This document shows positions 1-7,737 of a stretch of 22,328 bases of DNA, in pieces. The DNA is from an uncultured Eubacteriales bacterium (lineage in GTDB: Bacteria; Bacillota; Clostridia; Monoglobales; Monoglobaceae): positions 1 through 22,328 of the forward strand of contig CATWQA010000037.1 in assembly GCA_958352815.1 (NCBI GenBank), read 5' to 3'. A program made the position numbers and the translations under genes. A model generated the notes under the pieces. That model did not search any database and was not told where the DNA came from. It was given only the letters and a program-made list of their open reading frames with translations. Each line of letters starts with the position of its first letter. Within the stretch, counting starts at the first letter, position 1.

Positions 1-6
1 TAATTT

Positions 7-164
7 CAGGAGTAAACTGAACTTTTTTCAGTACTGTTCTGCAATTTTTTCAGTACTGTACTAAACTATTTTCAGGTTTACTACTCAAATTCTTACAGGT
101 TTACTACTCAACTGTTTGCAGGTTTACTACTCAAATTCTTACAGGTTTACTACTCAAACTCTTG
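7..164. repeat. Seven tandem 22-23 bp repeats
   Basis: Units begin at 7, 29, 51 (22 bp each) and 73, 96, 119, 142 (23 bp each). All start with CAG. The last four share the core CAGGTTTACTACTCAA and differ only in the last 6-8 bases; the first three are diverged and more T-rich. The array ends at CAGTGACA (165-172). No reading frame survives a 22/23-bp period, so it is not coding. Serial repeats of about two helical turns occur at the ends of IS21-family elements and in plasmid iterons. The array may be the end of an element lying left of the window, but that part is not visible. Confidence 0.85.
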
Positions 165-190
165 CAGTGACAATTACTGTCCGTTTGGGT

Positions 191-241
191 TTAAAATTTT
201 CGAAACGACACTATATGTATTGGTTCTATTTGGTTATTCAT
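191..241 (-). CDS. Possible 16-codon leftward sORF
   Basis: The ATG at 241 follows an AAAGGA-type site 8 nt upstream and an extended -10 promoter (TGGTATAAT, hexamer at 280-285 on the minus strand). It encodes MNNQIEPIHIVSFRKF and stops at 191, about 20 bp before the tandem repeats. It could be a leader peptide or the intact start of a gene that was cut when the repeat-bearing element arrived. I do not recognise the peptide. Confidence 0.25.
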   Translation of the reverse strand: MNNQIEPIHIVSFRKF

Positions 242-279
242 GGCAATTTTCCTTTCTGCGTATATTTAGCTTTGCTTAT

Positions 280-285
280 ATTATA
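280..285 (-). promoter_or_regulatory. Extended -10 promoter pointing left
   Basis: On the minus strand the sequence reads TGGTATAAT, a perfect TATAAT with an upstream TG. No good -35 is correctly spaced: TTGCAC is 12 bp and TTGGCA 22 bp away. It would drive the sORF at 241 and read into the repeat array. Confidence 0.35.
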
Positions 286-332
286 CCACAGAAAAGCGTG
301 CAAAAAGTGCCAATGTTTACTTTAGTTATATA

Positions 333-368
333 TATAATAGAGCGCTCCGTTTGGGGCGCCCTATTATA
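333..368 (-). terminator. Hairpin downstream of the GH95 gene
   Basis: A 15-position stem (8 bp, a mismatch, GCGC, a G-T wobble, CC) closes a GTTT loop at 349-352. It starts 20 bp after the fucosidase stop codon. The downstream tract is TATATATAA rather than a clean T run, so termination may be imperfect or serve both strands. Confidence 0.5.
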
Positions 369-387
369 GCTTAACTTAACCGCCAAA

Positions 388-3300
388 TCACTGAATGTTT
401 ATTTCTGTCGCTTCGCACAGGGGCTGCATGCTTTCAACGCTGTTCCACAGCACCGCTCTTACCTTTTCGCCTGATACATCGGACGGGATATTATAATTGA
501 CAGTGTCTGTGCCGTTTGCAATTTCATATAATTCAGCGTCAACGATTACTCCGTCGGCATTTTCCGTTGAGATTATCAATACGCCGTCAGCACTGCCCAG
601 CGCGCCTGTGTTTATCTTTGCGGCAACGCTTTCTCCTTCACGACTGAGCGTAATTATTCCGTCACCGCAAACGCCGCTTATCGATCTAATATTACACATC
701 CACTTCATAACCTCACTGCCCTCATTCGCCTGAACGGTTATGTAAAGAATGTGTTCTCCTTCCAATGTGCCCACAATGTCAAGGGGCAGGTCGGTATAAG
801 TCTGATTGGCTCCCGTTAACGGTATCTGCCCGGTTGCGATAAGCTCGCCATCCTCACTGTCGGCTCTCACATACACGGTTGACATATTGTCATAGTTAGA
901 AGCAACGCTTAGGGTCATCGATTTAAGATTTGTGAGATTGCAGCTGTCTACCGCAAATCCGACAGGTTCTGATACCGCCTTGCTTCCGCCCTCCTCGTGA
1001 CGGGTGTCAAGCATATATCCCACATTTGTATCGTTGTTTTCGGTCTTTGGAACCAGACTTCCGTCCTTTCTCGGAACCTGTACCCAATCGACAATATCCG
1101 TAGGAGTCCTCGTCCAAACGGTGTTGTCCTCGGGCTCCGGAGCTGTACCTGCAAGACCGACTAAGGTATATGTGGAGCCCTCGGTTGTATCAAATACCAA
1201 AACCGTATCGTTTGATTCTTTGGTAAACGGAATTGAATTACCTTTATCATCTTTGACGTCTGTCACGCTTGTGTTGGCGCTTGTGCGCAGCTTAATCTGT
1301 CCGCCTGCAAGGGACTTAACGGTAATATCATATGCCTTGCTTTCATTCCATTTTGCGCTGATCTCAAAATTTCCGCGCGCCTTGAAATTACTGAACTCAC
1401 CCCTGCTCCATTGAGACGGAAGTGCGGGAATGATATTGACCGTGTCTGCATAGCTCTGAATAAGGCACTCTTGAATACCGCTTGCACCTCCGAAGTTACC
1501 GTCAATCTGGAACGGCGGATGCCTGTCAAAGCCGTTGGGGTATGTTCCCGTTGTGAAAAGGCTCTTTATTTTACTGTACGCCGTGCTGCCCTCGCACATT
1601 CTTGCCGCAAGATTTATACGCCACGCAATGCTCCATCCCGTACCGTCAGAGGTGCAGCGTCTGTCAACAGACTTTTTAAATGCGTTATACACTGCGTCAT
1701 GCTCCTCAAACGGATTTACGGAGTTACCGGGGTAAACATCCCAAAGATGGGAAGTGTGCTTATGAGTAACGGATGTATTGTTGCCCGCAGCGTCGGTCTT
1801 TACATCGCGAACCCATTCTTTTATATAGCCTTTTTCCGTTCCTGAGGTTCCGACAGTGTTGGGGCAAATTTTGCTCATGGTTGTCTGCCACTCGGCAACT
1901 GCCCCATCGTCATCTGCGCCTATTATACCCGCCGCCTTCAGCGCCCGGTTTGTTTCAATCGTAATCTTATAAAGATTGCGTATAATCTGATGATCCATGG
2001 TCGGGCCCGGCTGCACGCCGCCCTGCTCGGGTGATACCGATGCCGGACTGATAAGATACCCCGTTACAGGGTCTGTCACCATAAGCTCGTCAAAGAATTT
2101 TAATCCCTTTTTCATAAGGGGATAAAATTCCGCAAGATACTCGGCGTCCTTGTTAAACTGATAGTATTCCCATGCATGGTTTAACAGCCATGCTCCTCCG
2201 ACAGGCCAAAGACCTGTCGAAGCCTTATCGACAATCGAAGCTCCCCGCCATATATCAAAGTTGTGGTGCACAACAAAGGCATCCTCTATGCCGTAGTACT
2301 CCCTCGCAACGGTTTCGCCAGGATTTTCAAGCTCCAAAACCGCCTGAAGCAGGGGCTTTTCGAACTCGCCGAGGTTTGCCGTCTGAGCCATCCAGTAGTT
2401 CATCTCGGTATTTATATTAATCGTATACTTGCTGTCCCACGCCGGCATGTTGGAAGCATTCCAGATACCCTGAAGGTTTGTGGGCTGGCTGCCCTCACGG
2501 GAGCTTGAAATCATAAGGTACTTTGCAAAGTTATAATATAAATTCACAAGTGAGGAATCCTTTGTCGTTCCGAAGTTTTTAAATCTCTCATAGGTTGTCA
2601 AAGCCCTCTGAGTTGTTCCTCCGTCAATATTTATGCTTGAACGGCCGTAAAAGCTTTGATAATCCGCAATGTGAGCTGCCTTAATCTCTTCATAGTCGGG
2701 ATTTGTTCCCAGCCTCGAAACATACTCGTCGCAGCGGGACTTGGGCGTTTCAGTATCGTTCTTTTCAACATGCACGCCCGTTTCGTCGCTTATATAGCTT
2801 GTTGCCCCCACAACATAGCAGTTTGCGTAAGTCGCATCGGATATTGCAATCGCATTAAGGGCGTCATCGGGGAAATATGTATATGTGGTTTCGGTTCCAG
2901 AAGTTGTTGAACTTGTGGGCGACTTTTCAGACGCATTCTTAACCTCCAGCTGACCGTCCGTATCTATAATTAGACGCGCCTCATAGCACAAATCGCTCTT
3001 TTTTCCGCTTCCCCTTATAGCAATCTGATTATCGGCAATTTTTTCGAATGTTGCGCTGTGCTGCCACGTATGAAGCTCAGCTTCAACGTTTAGTTTATCG
3101 GCTCCGACAGCCGTAAGTCTTGTAACAACCGCCTGCTTGTCATAGGATACAAAATTCTCACGGGTATAATGGGTGTCGTTATAGTCATATTCGACTGTCG
3201 CAACCGCACTGTTTAAGTCGAGACTGCGGGTATAGTTCTCCGCTTTAACCGGTTCCTGACCGAAGTTTAAATAAAGCTCCACAAAGGATTGATACGCCGC

Positions 3301-4071
3301 CTGTTTGTACGGCTCCCCAAGAAAATAGCAGTTTATGTATTCTTCCATCGCCTTACGGATGCTTACGCCCTCCGTCACTTTTTTGGCGTTGTCATTCTGG
3401 TCAAGCTCGTTCACAGTCCAGTTTTTGATTATTTCCCATGCTTCACCGAGAGTAGCCGGTTTCGGACTCGGCAACTTTGCTTTCTGGGCATCTGTTGCCG
3501 TATTGTACATGGTCTCGTAGGTATCGCCGTTCTTCGCGATATACGATTCAGAGGACATATTATCGTAGTCGAGATTTAAAACATAGTCGTCCTCCGACGG
3601 CTGAAGGGTATAGAACGTGTCCTCGTTAATCTGGACTATCTCTTTTTCAATCGCGCCGTATACCATGCCGCCGAGCCTGCCGTTGCCGATCGGCAGCGCA
3701 TTATTCGACATTTTTCGCGAAACGATACGCGAGCACACCGTGTCGTTTTCTATAGGATCCTTCGTTGATGTGCCATAGTCGCAATTATCGCTCTTGTTGT
3801 TCGGGTCAACCGCATAAATAGGCATGGATTTTGTTTCGCCGAAGTACGCTTTTCCTTTTTTAGCAAGATAAGATATAACGTTGCTGTCCGCCAATTCCGG
3901 CACAGTATCAAACCAAATAGTGCTGTCGGGATCAAATGTAACAGCTGCCGTCTCCGCTTCGACCTCCGCCGCTTTCTCCGCGTTCGCTGTGCTTACCGAG
4001 GCGGTCGGCAGCAGCATGCATGCCGATAACGCATACAGACAGATTTTTTTAAGTTTACGTTTAAAATGCAT
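388..4071 (-). CDS. Secreted multidomain GH95 alpha-L-fucosidase
   Basis: This 1227-aa protein has a signal peptide (basic N-end, hydrophobic 11-30, cleavage near ANA at 29-31), so the enzyme works outside the cell. GH95 enzymes hydrolyse alpha-L-fucosides (some alpha-galactosides), for example 2'-fucosyl caps on host or plant glycans. Family blocks are ALPIGNGRLGGMVYG (about 125-139), INEDTFYT (148-155), NLQGIWN (532-538), TININTEMNYW (550-560), SPE (680-682), HTSHLWDVYPG (772-782) and QIDGNFGG (855-862). By comparison with Bifidobacterium AfcA the catalytic set would be N552, N554, E682 and D857; all are present. About 60 residues precede the ALPIGNG block beyond the usual start. Roughly 985-1135 looks like a carbohydrate-binding beta-sandwich and 1136-1227 a small beta domain. 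The ATG has AGGAGG 7 nt upstream. The exact substrate is not readable. Confidence 0.92.
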   Translation of the reverse strand: MHFKRKLKKICLYALSACMLLPTASVSTANAEKAAEVEAETAAVTFDPDSTIWFDTVPELADSNVISYLAKKGKAYFGETKSMPIYAVDPNNKSDNCDYGTSTKDPIENDTVCSRIVSRKMSNNALPIGNGRLGGMVYGAIEKEIVQINEDTFYTLQPSEDDYVLNLDYDNMSSESYIAKNGDTYETMYNTATDAQKAKLPSPKPATLGEAWEIIKNWTVNELDQNDNAKKVTEGVSIRKAMEEYINCYFLGEPYKQAAYQSFVELYLNFGQEPVKAENYTRSLDLNSAVATVEYDYNDTHYTRENFVSYDKQAVVTRLTAVGADKLNVEAELHTWQHSATFEKIADNQIAIRGSGKKSDLCYEARLIIDTDGQLEVKNASEKSPTSSTTSGTETTYTYFPDDALNAIAISDATYANCYVVGATSYISDETGVHVEKNDTETPKSRCDEYVSRLGTNPDYEEIKAAHIADYQSFYGRSSINIDGGTTQRALTTYERFKNFGTTKDSSLVNLYYNFAKYLMISSSREGSQPTNLQGIWNASNMPAWDSKYTININTEMNYWMAQTANLGEFEKPLLQAVLELENPGETVAREYYGIEDAFVVHHNFDIWRGASIVDKASTGLWPVGGAWLLNHAWEYYQFNKDAEYLAEFYPLMKKGLKFFDELMVTDPVTGYLISPASVSPEQGGVQPGPTMDHQIIRNLYKITIETNRALKAAGIIGADDDGAVAEWQTTMSKICPNTVGTSGTEKGYIKEWVRDVKTDAAGNNTSVTHKHTSHLWDVYPGNSVNPFEEHDAVYNAFKKSVDRRCTSDGTGWSIAWRINLAARMCEGSTAYSKIKSLFTTGTYPNGFDRHPPFQIDGNFGGASGIQECLIQSYADTVNIIPALPSQWSRGEFSNFKARGNFEISAKWNESKAYDITVKSLAGGQIKLRTSANTSVTDVKDDKGNSIPFTKESNDTVLVFDTTEGSTYTLVGLAGTAPEPEDNTVWTRTPTDIVDWVQVPRKDGSLVPKTENNDTNVGYMLDTRHEEGGSKAVSEPVGFAVDSCNLTNLKSMTLSVASNYDNMSTVYVRADSEDGELIATGQIPLTGANQTYTDLPLDIVGTLEGEHILYITVQANEGSEVMKWMCNIRSISGVCGDGIITLSREGESVAAKINTGALGSADGVLIISTENADGVIVDAELYEIANGTDTVNYNIPSDVSGEKVRAVLWNSVESMQPLCEATEINIQ

Positions 4072-4156
4072 ATTAAAGCCTCCTCTTTTATGTTGTTTTA
4101 TTTATATTCAAAATAACATTCCTGCAGCCCGAAAACTGCAATCCACATCGTCTCAG

Positions 4157-4185
4157 ATTATAACATATTTACTTAAATATTTCAA
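4157..4185 (-). promoter_or_regulatory. Promoter of the GH95 gene
   Basis: On the minus strand TTGAAA (4185-4180), a 17-bp spacer and TATAAT (4162-4157) form a near-consensus housekeeping promoter. It predicts a 5' leader of about 80 nt before the ATG at 4071. Confidence 0.8.
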
Positions 4186-4192
4186 GTAAATA
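4166..4192. promoter_or_regulatory. Inverted repeat on the GH95 -35 box (operator candidate)
   Basis: TATTTACTT (4166-4174) and AAGTAAATA (4184-4192) are perfect 9-bp inverted arms 9 bp apart, covering the -35 box and most of the spacer. A protein bound here should block the polymerase. It lies between the divergent GH95 and MocR-type genes, so that regulator is the first candidate, although another repressor is possible. Confidence 0.55.
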
Positions 4193-4260
4193 CCCACGTT
4201 TTGTTAAATTTTTTAATTATAAACCTACAATCATCGCACCAATGTCAGAACAAAAAATCA

Positions 4261-4289
4261 TTGCCAAACAGTATTTTGTGTGTTATAAT
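4261..4289 (+). promoter_or_regulatory. Promoter of the MocR-type regulator
   Basis: TTGCCA (4261-4266), 17 bp, TATAAT (4284-4289). Transcription would begin near 4296, which rules out the in-frame ATG at 4242 and supports the start at 4338. Confidence 0.75.
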
Positions 4290-4337
4290 AAAATGCGGTA
4301 TATATTTTTTGACATAATACGATTTTGGGGCGAGAAT

Positions 4338-5717
4338 ATGATTTATATTAATTTTGACAGGAGCAGCTCGGAGCCCCTGTATATACAGGCGTTTAACCGA
4401 CTTGCCGACAAGATAAATCACGGGGAAATTTTAAGCGGAACAAAGCTGCCCTCCCAGAGACAAATGGCAAAGCAGCTTAATGTGTCCGTCAACACCATAA
4501 CCAACGCCTATAACATGCTTGTGCAGTACGGCTATGTATCATCAACGGAGCGGTCGGGATACTACGTCAACAATGTAATAGACCCCACCGACAACGCCAC
4601 AGATAAATTGTGGAAAAGCGATGTTCCGTGTACGTATAATTTCAGCCGCAACGGAGTTGATCTTACCGTCCCTCTGTCCTTTAGGAGGACGTTTAAATAT
4701 TGCTCAAAAACCTTTGTTGACGACACATTTTCTTATCCGGACTATACGGGAACCTATGATTTACGAAAGCAGATAAGCTCCATGCTCAGCAAGACCCAGG
4801 GCATAAGCTGCAGCCCCACGCAAATCATTCTGGGCACAAGCTTTGAGCAGCTTGTGGGCTCCCTGCTAACGGTGCTTGGGCGAGACCTTGTTGTGGGAAT
4901 GGAAAACCCTGCGTACATTAAGCCCGCTCAATACCTGATGCTGAGCTGCGGCAACCTGACCTATCTGAACATTCCCGCAGGCGGCATAAACGAGGAGGTT
5001 CTCAAGGACTTTGACGCAGACATTTTGCTCCTGATGCCCTATCACCACTATCCCTTGTACTACACCATGACCACTGAGCAAAAACAGGCAGTTCTTGACT
5101 GGGCAGGCAGCGGACGGTACATTATAGAATACGGCTACGATATGGATCTTATGTACGACACTCCGACAGAGTCCATGTTCTCCATGAGCAAAAACAAAAA
5201 CGTAATCTTTGCGGGAGACTTTAAGCGCACAATCAGCCCATCTGTCAACGCCGCATATCTCGTTTTACCTGAGCAAACAGTCAGCCTGTGGCAGCAGAAG
5301 TATTATACCTATCACTCGTCTGTCTCAATTATTGAGCAAAACTTTATCTCTGAAATAATCAAAAATAACAGCTACTACTCCAACATAAAGCGTCTGAAAA
5401 ACCTGTATAAAAACAAAAGCCGCCTCCTTGTTGACACAATCAGGGAGCACCCTCTGGGGGAACAGGTGAATGTTCTCCACAGAGGGTGCGGAACCACTGT
5501 TGTTATTCAGCCTGAAATTCCCGTTCCCGAGGATAAGCTGCTCATAGCAGCACACGAAAACGGCGTTAAGATTTCATACATCAAAAATGCACTGGAAAGT
5601 CCCAACCCTCTTATTCCGCCGAACCTGTTTATTCTGGGCTTCGGCGAGCTTTCAAAGGAGGAAATCACAAAGGGCGCAGGCATACTCCTGGACGTTTGGA
5701 AATCACTGCTCCCTTAG
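4338..5717 (+). CDS. MocR-family (GntR + aminotransferase-like) regulator
   Basis: This 459-aa protein has an N-terminal winged helix of GntR type (SSEPLYIQAFNRLADKI, then LPSQRQMAKQLNVSVNTITNAY, about residues 9-60) and a fold-type I aminotransferase-like domain to the end. The expected PLP features are present: ENPAY, the PYHHYP loop (usual P-x-H-Q-x-P), YGYD (Tyr266, Asp268) and the Schiff-base lysine K296 in FKRTISPS. The usual Ser before that lysine is Phe and the motif is loose, so it more likely senses an amine or PLP ligand than catalyses. The 5' end is set by the promoter at 4261-4289; upstream of the ATG is only GGGGCGAG. It is divergent from the GH95 gene and is a plausible controller of it, although MocR proteins usually govern vitamin B6, GABA or amino-acid genes. 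Confidence 0.88.
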   Translation: MIYINFDRSSSEPLYIQAFNRLADKINHGEILSGTKLPSQRQMAKQLNVSVNTITNAYNMLVQYGYVSSTERSGYYVNNVIDPTDNATDKLWKSDVPCTYNFSRNGVDLTVPLSFRRTFKYCSKTFVDDTFSYPDYTGTYDLRKQISSMLSKTQGISCSPTQIILGTSFEQLVGSLLTVLGRDLVVGMENPAYIKPAQYLMLSCGNLTYLNIPAGGINEEVLKDFDADILLLMPYHHYPLYYTMTTEQKQAVLDWAGSGRYIIEYGYDMDLMYDTPTESMFSMSKNKNVIFAGDFKRTISPSVNAAYLVLPEQTVSLWQQKYYTYHSSVSIIEQNFISEIIKNNSYYSNIKRLKNLYKNKSRLLVDTIREHPLGEQVNVLHRGCGTTVVIQPEIPVPEDKLLIAAHENGVKISYIKNALESPNPLIPPNLFILGFGELSKEEITKGAGILLDVWKSLLP

Positions 5718-5749
5718 CGGGGCATTCTTTTAAACCGAAATGAATATAC

Positions 5750-5784
5750 TTTATCAGCGGGCATTCCCCGCTGATAAATTTTTT
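5750..5784 (+). terminator. Terminator placed directly before the sigK SD
   Basis: Arms 5750-5761 and 5767-5778 pair over 12 bp around a 5-nt loop and are followed by TTTTTT (5779-5784), a textbook intrinsic terminator for the MocR gene. The sigK SD (GAGGAG, 5787-5792) begins two bases after the T run, leaving no room for a promoter between them. AGCGGGG (5716-5722) can pair with CCCCGCT (5766-5772) and would then exclude the terminator stem. Confidence 0.85.
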
Positions 5785-5799
5785 CCGAGGAGATTTTCT

Positions 5800-6495
5800 A
5801 TGCTGGCATTTTTAAATTCCATAATCAATTCACTTATTCTGCTTATCTCGTATATTTCAAATCAAAATTCATTTCCAAAGCCCCTCTCCGCTCAGGAGGA
5901 GGCAGAGTGTCTGCGGCTTATGGCGGAGGGAAACGAGGACGCAAAAAACAAACTGATTGAGCACAACCTGCGCCTTGTGGCGCACATTGCTAAAAAATAT
6001 TCCTCTGCCGCCCAGTGCCAAAGCGACAGCGAGGATTTGCTCTCAATCGGCACAATCGGCTTGATAAAGGGCATTAACAGCTTTGACGCGTCAAAGGGCA
6101 CAAGGCTTGCTACCTATGCGGCAAGGTGCGTTGAAAACGAAATACTTATGATGCTGCGCAGCAGGAAAAAGAGCCAGAATGACGTTTCTCTGAGCGATGC
6201 AATCGGAACCGACAAGGAGGGCAACACAATTATGCTGATGGACGTAATCGAAAATGACGAAAGCGATATATTTGACAAAATCCAGACGGATGACAGCATA
6301 AGAAAGCTATACAAAAATATAAAGGAAAACCTGAACGATACGGAGAGAAAAATCATCGTGCTCAGGTACGGACTTATTGACGGAAAGTGCCTGCCCCAGC
6401 GGGAGATAGCGGAAATGCTGGGCATATCCCGCTCCTATGTTTCCCGCATTGAGAAGAAGGCCGTTTCAAAGCTTGGCGACGGCATAAGGGACTGA
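5800..6495 (+). CDS. sigK: Sporulation sigma factor, pro-sigma-K
   Basis: This 231-aa sigma-70 family protein matches sigma-K of the late mother cell, which directs coat and germination genes. The N-end has a hydrophobic pro-segment (FLNSIINSLILLISYISNQ) followed by FPKPLSAQEEAECLRLM, as in pro-sigma-K proteins cleaved by the SpoIVFB membrane protease. Region 2 shows NKLIEHNLRLVAHIAKKY, EDLLSIGTIGLIKGI and TRLATYAARCVENEILM (core binding, -10 melting). Region 4 ends in REIAEMLGISRSYVSRIEKKA (-35 helix-turn-helix). The ATG at 5800 has GAGGAG 7 nt upstream; the ATG at 5740 lies before the terminator hairpin and is rejected. The gene is continuous, with no skin-type interruption. It marks the host as an endospore former or a recent descendant of one. 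Confidence 0.93.
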   Translation: MLAFLNSIINSLILLISYISNQNSFPKPLSAQEEAECLRLMAEGNEDAKNKLIEHNLRLVAHIAKKYSSAAQCQSDSEDLLSIGTIGLIKGINSFDASKGTRLATYAARCVENEILMMLRSRKKSQNDVSLSDAIGTDKEGNTIMLMDVIENDESDIFDKIQTDDSIRKLYKNIKENLNDTERKIIVLRYGLIDGKCLPQREIAEMLGISRSYVSRIEKKAVSKLGDGIRD

Positions 6496-6496
6496 A

Positions 6497-6511
6497 ATTT
6501 TGTTACAAAAT
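6497..6511 (+). terminator. Weak AT-rich hairpin after sigK
   Basis: ATTTTGT / ACAAAAT around a single base, immediately after the sigK stop and followed by a T-rich stretch. The stem is weak, so leakage towards the next gene is likely. Confidence 0.3.
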
Positions 6512-6549
6512 CTGTTTGTTTTTGCCGCTTAAATTTATATGGATTTAAC

Positions 6550-6579
6550 TTGACAATTCCGCCGTTTATATGGTAACTT
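6550..6579 (+). promoter_or_regulatory. Possible promoter of the HAD phosphatase gene
   Basis: There is a perfect TTGACA at 6550-6555. The best -10 is TAACTT (6574-6579) with an 18-bp spacer, which is poor, so the promoter may be weak or assisted. Confidence 0.4.
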
Positions 6580-6614
6580 AGAACAGAAATTAACGTAAAC
6601 GGAGAAATTGTATT

Positions 6615-7400
6615 ATGATAAAATTTATAGCTTGTGACCTGGACGGGACTCTGCTCAATTCAAAAAAGGAGCTGCCAACAGAACTGAAGCAAACGGTTGA
6701 GCGTTTAAACAAAATCGGTGTGGTATTCGCCCCCGCAAGCGGCAGACAGTATTACAAGGTTCTGGAACAGTTTGAGCCTATTTGCCCGGGGCTTATGTAT
6801 ATTGCGGAAAACGGCGCTTATGTTGTAAAGGACGGAAAGGTTCTTGTCTGCGATTGCCTGAGCGGGAAAACCGCCGCCGGTATTATCCAAAAGTCTCGGG
6901 AGCTTTCCAATGTGTACACAATACTGTGCTGCGAGGACTGCGCCTATATTGAAGACGATGAGGCTCTGCGCGCAGCGGAGGTCGGAAAGTACTATAAACG
7001 TATTGACACGGTCGGCGATCTCCTTGACCTGTGCGAGACAAAAAAGATTTTGAAGATTGCTCTATATGCCGTCAATGACGCATATACGGAGATTTATAAA
7101 AACATGACCGACTTTGAGGACAGAGCCCAGGTTATTCTCTCGGGCAAGAACTGGGTCGATATTATGAAGGGAAATGTATCAAAGGGCACAGCCATAAAAA
7201 AGATAAGGCAGGTCTGCGGCTTTGAAAAAGACGAGTGTATGTGCTTCGGAGACTATCTCAACGACTACGAGATGATGTTTGAATGCGGCGAGAGCTACGC
7301 CATGGAAAACGCCCACGAGGATTTGAAAAAGGTGGCAAAGCATATTGCCCCCTCAAACGACGATAACGGGGTTATAAGAACCATACAAAAGCTGTTTTAA
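6615..7400 (+). CDS. Cof-type HAD-superfamily phosphatase
   Basis: This 261-aa cytosolic phosphatase belongs to HAD subfamily IIB (Cof/YidA type), which removes phosphate from sugar phosphates and similar small metabolites through a phospho-aspartate. Motif I is CDLDGTLLNS with nucleophile D8 and acid/base D10. Motif II is the Ser in APASGR (about 40-45). Motif III is the Lys near KGNVSKGTAIKK, and motif IV is GDYLNDYEM, which binds Mg2+. The C2-type cap lies between motifs II and III. The length is typical. GGAG stands 10 nt before the ATG. The genomic setting does not reveal a substrate. Confidence 0.9.
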   Translation: MIKFIACDLDGTLLNSKKELPTELKQTVERLNKIGVVFAPASGRQYYKVLEQFEPICPGLMYIAENGAYVVKDGKVLVCDCLSGKTAAGIIQKSRELSNVYTILCCEDCAYIEDDEALRAAEVGKYYKRIDTVGDLLDLCETKKILKIALYAVNDAYTEIYKNMTDFEDRAQVILSGKNWVDIMKGNVSKGTAIKKIRQVCGFEKDECMCFGDYLNDYEMMFECGESYAMENAHEDLKKVAKHIAPSNDDNGVIRTIQKLF

Positions 7401-7444
7401 ATTGGTGGAAAAATGCTTTTTCCGAATTTAACGAGTTGAAATTA

Positions 7445-7604
7445 ACGGTAGTTCTACCGTGCCGCTAAAGCGGCGATGCCTGCGCGCCTCACGTGTCGCC
7501 TGTAGGCGCCCTACCGTGCTTGCCGTCCGCCTTTTACGAAGGGCAGTGCCCCGTACGGGGTTTGGGGCGCAGCCCCAATCGGTCTCCCCGTAGGGGAGAA
7601 CCGA
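7445..7604. repeat. Chain of GC-rich hairpins
   Basis: Perfect short inverted repeats follow one another: 7445-7460 (7-bp arms), 7461-7474 (6), 7497-7508 (5), 7549-7560 (12-bp palindrome CCCCGTACGGGG), 7562-7578 (7) and 7579-7604 (5+6 with a bulge). The block is far more GC-rich than its surroundings and has no credible ORF. It resembles REP/MITE-like intergenic elements of Clostridia. GGGGTTTGGGGCGCA (7557-7571) recurs inverted at 10817-10831. The rest of 7401-7737 holds the dispersed repeat at 7650 and the malQ terminator. Confidence 0.75.
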
Positions 7605-7649
7605 CGGCGCTCGGGGCGGAGGCGGCGAGCGCAACAGGGTGGGCGAATA

Positions 7650-7678
7650 GTTTCAAAGGCAAAGCCTTTATCAAAATA
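7650..7678 (+). repeat. 29-bp dispersed repeat, copy 1
   Basis: The 29 bp are identical to 10905-10933. The core is AAAGGCAAAGCCTTTATC, which folds into a small hairpin. Two identical copies 3 kb apart, both in hairpin-rich non-coding DNA, point to one repeat family. Confidence 0.85.
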
Positions 7679-7713
7679 AATTATGCATATATATTCATCA
7701 TAAAAATGGGGAA

Positions 7714-7732
7714 GCGGGGCGCAAAGCCCCGC
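7714..7732 (-). terminator. Terminator of the 4-alpha-glucanotransferase gene
   Basis: GCGGGGC / GCCCCGC arms (7714-7720, 7726-7732) lie 5 bp past the stop codon at 7738. On the minus strand the downstream sequence is TTCCCCATTTTT, so the T run is displaced. Confidence 0.6.
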
Positions 7733-7737
7733 ATATT

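Noticed and set aside
7..164. Possible CRISPR array
   Set aside because: Units of 22-23 bp are contiguous with no unique spacers, so they are plain tandem repeats.
116..325. Open frame of 69 codons on the plus strand across the tandem array
   Set aside because: It starts inside the repeats, has no SD and shows no protein-like composition; the repeat period destroys frame conservation.
4242..4337. Longer N-terminus for the MocR-type regulator
   Set aside because: The promoter -35 and -10 (4261-4289) lie inside it, and the GntR domain begins exactly at the ATG at 4338.
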